The position numbers and the translations under genes are program-made. From contig NZ_JAVDWH010000001.1 of NCBI RefSeq assembly GCF_031457275.1, forward strand, positions 2,356,001-2,420,000: DNA of 64,000 nt, read 5' to 3'. Positions 62,681 to 64,000 of the stretch are shown here, piece after piece. The stretch's first letter is position 1. Each line of letters begins with the position of its first letter. Below the pieces are notes generated by a model. That model was not told the DNA's origin and made no database searches. It saw only the letters and a program-made list of their open reading frames with translations. The stretch comes from Aeromicrobium panaciterrae. GTDB lineage: Bacteria > Actinomycetota > Actinomycetes > Propionibacteriales > Nocardioidaceae.

Positions 62681-64000
62681 TCACGTGTCGGTCTGGAGCG
62701 CCTTCGGGCTCACCTTGTTGCCACGGATGAGCGTCATGGCACAAATACCCGCAACTACAAGCATTCCCGCACAGATCCACATGCCCGTGCGATAGCCCGG
62801 ACCGAAGACATCGGGGTCGGAGAAATTGGCGCCAGCTATGCCGGCAATCGGCGGAATTGCGGCGACAGCGAGGAGAGATGCCGTACGAGCAACGGCGTTG
62901 TTGATGCCCGAGGCGATACCGGTCTGCTCCGTCGGAGCTGCGGCGAGCACCGCGGTTGTCAGCGGTGCGACCAAGAGAGTGATGCCCGCGCCGAACACGA
63001 TGGAGCCGGGCAGCACATCGACCCAGAAGTTCGGATCCTCGCCGACCCCCAGCAACAAGAGGAGCCCAGCTGCAGCAACGATCGGTCCGATCGTCATGGG
63101 CCACCGCGGCCCGATTTTGGCGCCCAGCTCGCCGGCCTTCGACGAGAACAACAGCATGAGGATCGTGATCGCGATCGTGGCGAGACCAGCCTCGAGCGGC
63201 TTGTAGCCGCTCACGTACTGCAGCTGCAGCACGAGAAGAAACATCGAACCGCTCAGTGCACCGTAGATCGCGAACGTGCAGATGTTGGCCGCCGTGAAGA
63301 CGCGGTCAGCGAACAGGCTCAGGGGTACGAGCGCGTGCGGTGTGACCTTCTGGTGGATGACGAACACGATCATCGACGCGATGCCAGCGATCGCCCACAT
63401 CCACGACTTCTCGCTGAGCCCGTAGGTCAGCAGTGCGAGACCGCCAGCAGCCAGGGCGGCACCCGTCAGGTCGAGCTTGCCCTGCTCACCCCTGGTCTCC
63501 GGTACGTGCCTGACCGAGAGCCAGATGACGACGGCCGCGAGTGGCACGTTGAGCCAGAAGATCGAACGCCAACCGATCGCGTCGACCATCCACCCACCGG
63601 CAAGCGGTCCGATCGCGGTCGTGACTCCGGCCAAGCCGGACCAGGCGCCGATCGCCTTGCCGCGGTCCTCCTCCACGAAGGACGCCGAGATGATCGCGAG
63701 GCTGCCGGGTGTGAGCAGCGCTGCGCCGATGCCCTGCAGGCCGCGAGCGGCGACCAGCACCTCGATCGTCGGCGCAATCGCGCACATCACGGAGGCGAGC
63801 GCGAACCACGCGACGCCGACGACGTACACCCTCCGGCGACCGAGCCGGTCACCCAGTGATCCACCGACGAGGATCAGTGCCGCCAGCGTGAGCGTGTAGG
63901 CGTTGACTGTCCACTGCAGACCAGTGACACCGGCGTCGAGGTCGCGGCCCATTGCGGGCAGCGCGAGACCGACGATCGAGCCGTCGAGGAACGCCATCCC
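62681..64000 (-). CDS. MFS drug exporter (DHA2/EmrB-QacA type), partial
   Basis: The 5' end lies beyond the window. The visible 439 codons hold most of a 12-14-segment major facilitator: 'AFLDGSIVGLALPAMGRDL' (end of TM1), motif A 'GGSLGDRLGRRRVYVVG', motif C-like 'GLAGVTTAIGPLAGGWMVD' and 'WRSIFWLNVPLA'. It ends about 70 bases upstream of the tmRNA. The substrate is unknown. Confidence 0.9.
   Translation of the reverse strand, partial: GMAFLDGSIVGLALPAMGRDLDAGVTGLQWTVNAYTLTLAALILVGGSLGDRLGRRRVYVVGVAWFALASVMCAIAPTIEVLVAARGLQGIGAALLTPGSLAIISASFVEEDRGKAIGAWSGLAGVTTAIGPLAGGWMVDAIGWRSIFWLNVPLAAVVIWLSVRHVPETRGEQGKLDLTGAALAAGGLALLTYGLSEKSWMWAIAGIASMIVFVIHQKVTPHALVPLSLFADRVFTAANICTFAIYGALSGSMFLLVLQLQYVSGYKPLEAGLATIAITILMLLFSSKAGELGAKIGPRWPMTIGPIVAAAGLLLLLGVGEDPNFWVDVLPGSIVFGAGITLLVAPLTTAVLAAAPTEQTGIASGINNAVARTASLLAVAAIPPIAGIAGANFSDPDVFGPGYRTGMWICAGMLVVAGICAMTLIRGNKVSPKALQTDT

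Noticed and set aside
62648-63859. 403-codon + strand frame
   Set aside because: Antisense to the MFS transporter, very Arg/Asp-rich, no recognisable domain.

Overview
The window is chromosomal DNA from a high-GC Gram-positive bacterium (Actinomycetota). The pointers are dense gene packing with 4-nt stop/start overlaps, frequent GTG starts, a tmRNA whose tag reads ADSNRTDFALAA, the CysM-CysO-Mec cysteine pathway, DUF2017 beside clpS, DUF3039, DUF2505, DUF3048, an LPXTG surface protein, and an EthA-type Baeyer-Villiger monooxygenase with a TetR regulator. My inference is family Nocardioidaceae, possibly Aeromicrobium-like; the sequence alone does not prove this. Most of the window is ordinary core genome. 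No rRNA, CRISPR array or insertion sequence was seen.

Layout. 1-4 kb: a partial alpha/beta hydrolase, a GNAT-like/Nudix protein, cspA, a membrane-anchored DsbA-like oxidoreductase, and orn. 4.0-5.9 kb: tRNA-His, whose 3' end is duplicated 144 bp downstream (att-like scar), then a signal-less protein joining an M23 peptidase, a peptidoglycan-binding domain and a DNase I-like domain. 5.9-11.1 kb: DUF4097, glpD, glpK and pirin, a glycerol-use cluster. 11.2-15.2 kb: a DrrAB-type exporter, an AlkD-like protein, an FAD oxidoreductase and tRNA-Lys. 15.3-20.3 kb: a YczE-like membrane protein, a sortase-anchored repeat protein and two adjacent HpcH/HpaI-family lyases. 20.3-22.5 kb: a 31-codon micropeptide gene with its own terminator, a small basic protein and alkaline phosphatase. 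22.5-31.4 kb: FUSC exporter, Bcp, tRNA-Leu, BenE, TrmL, SGNH hydrolase, the murI-MBL-rph-rdgB operon and prs. 31.6-36.8 kb: DUF4287, the clpS-DUF2017-unknown-mec-cysO-cysM operon, then pncB-pncA.

38.5-45.5 kb is a molybdenum block: modABC with a HTH-Mop regulator, then moeA-mogA-moaE converging on moaC-moaD, then moaA. 45.5-54.3 kb: a large secreted amidohydrolase-like protein, MpaB-family oxygenase, esterase, secreted HNH nuclease with lamin-tail domain, helicase, DUF3039, YqgE and a MerR regulator. 54.4-60.3 kb: an unknown gene divergent from a TetR regulator, DUF3048 lipoprotein, a Lys/Ala-repeat protein, an OmpA-like protein and an EthA-like monooxygenase. The same CATACC-N3-GGTATG palindrome lies upstream of the unknown gene/tetR and of the monooxygenase, which defines a likely small regulon. 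60.3-64 kb: VKOR (likely partner of the DsbA-like protein), a SHOCT protein, pterin carbinolamine dehydratase, tmRNA with a 3'-end duplication like that of tRNA-His, and a partial MFS exporter.

The items most worth follow-up are the M23-PGB-nuclease fusion beside the tRNA-His scar, the 31-codon gene at 20694-20789, the EthR/EthA-like regulon, and the 175-bp internal duplication in the surface protein.
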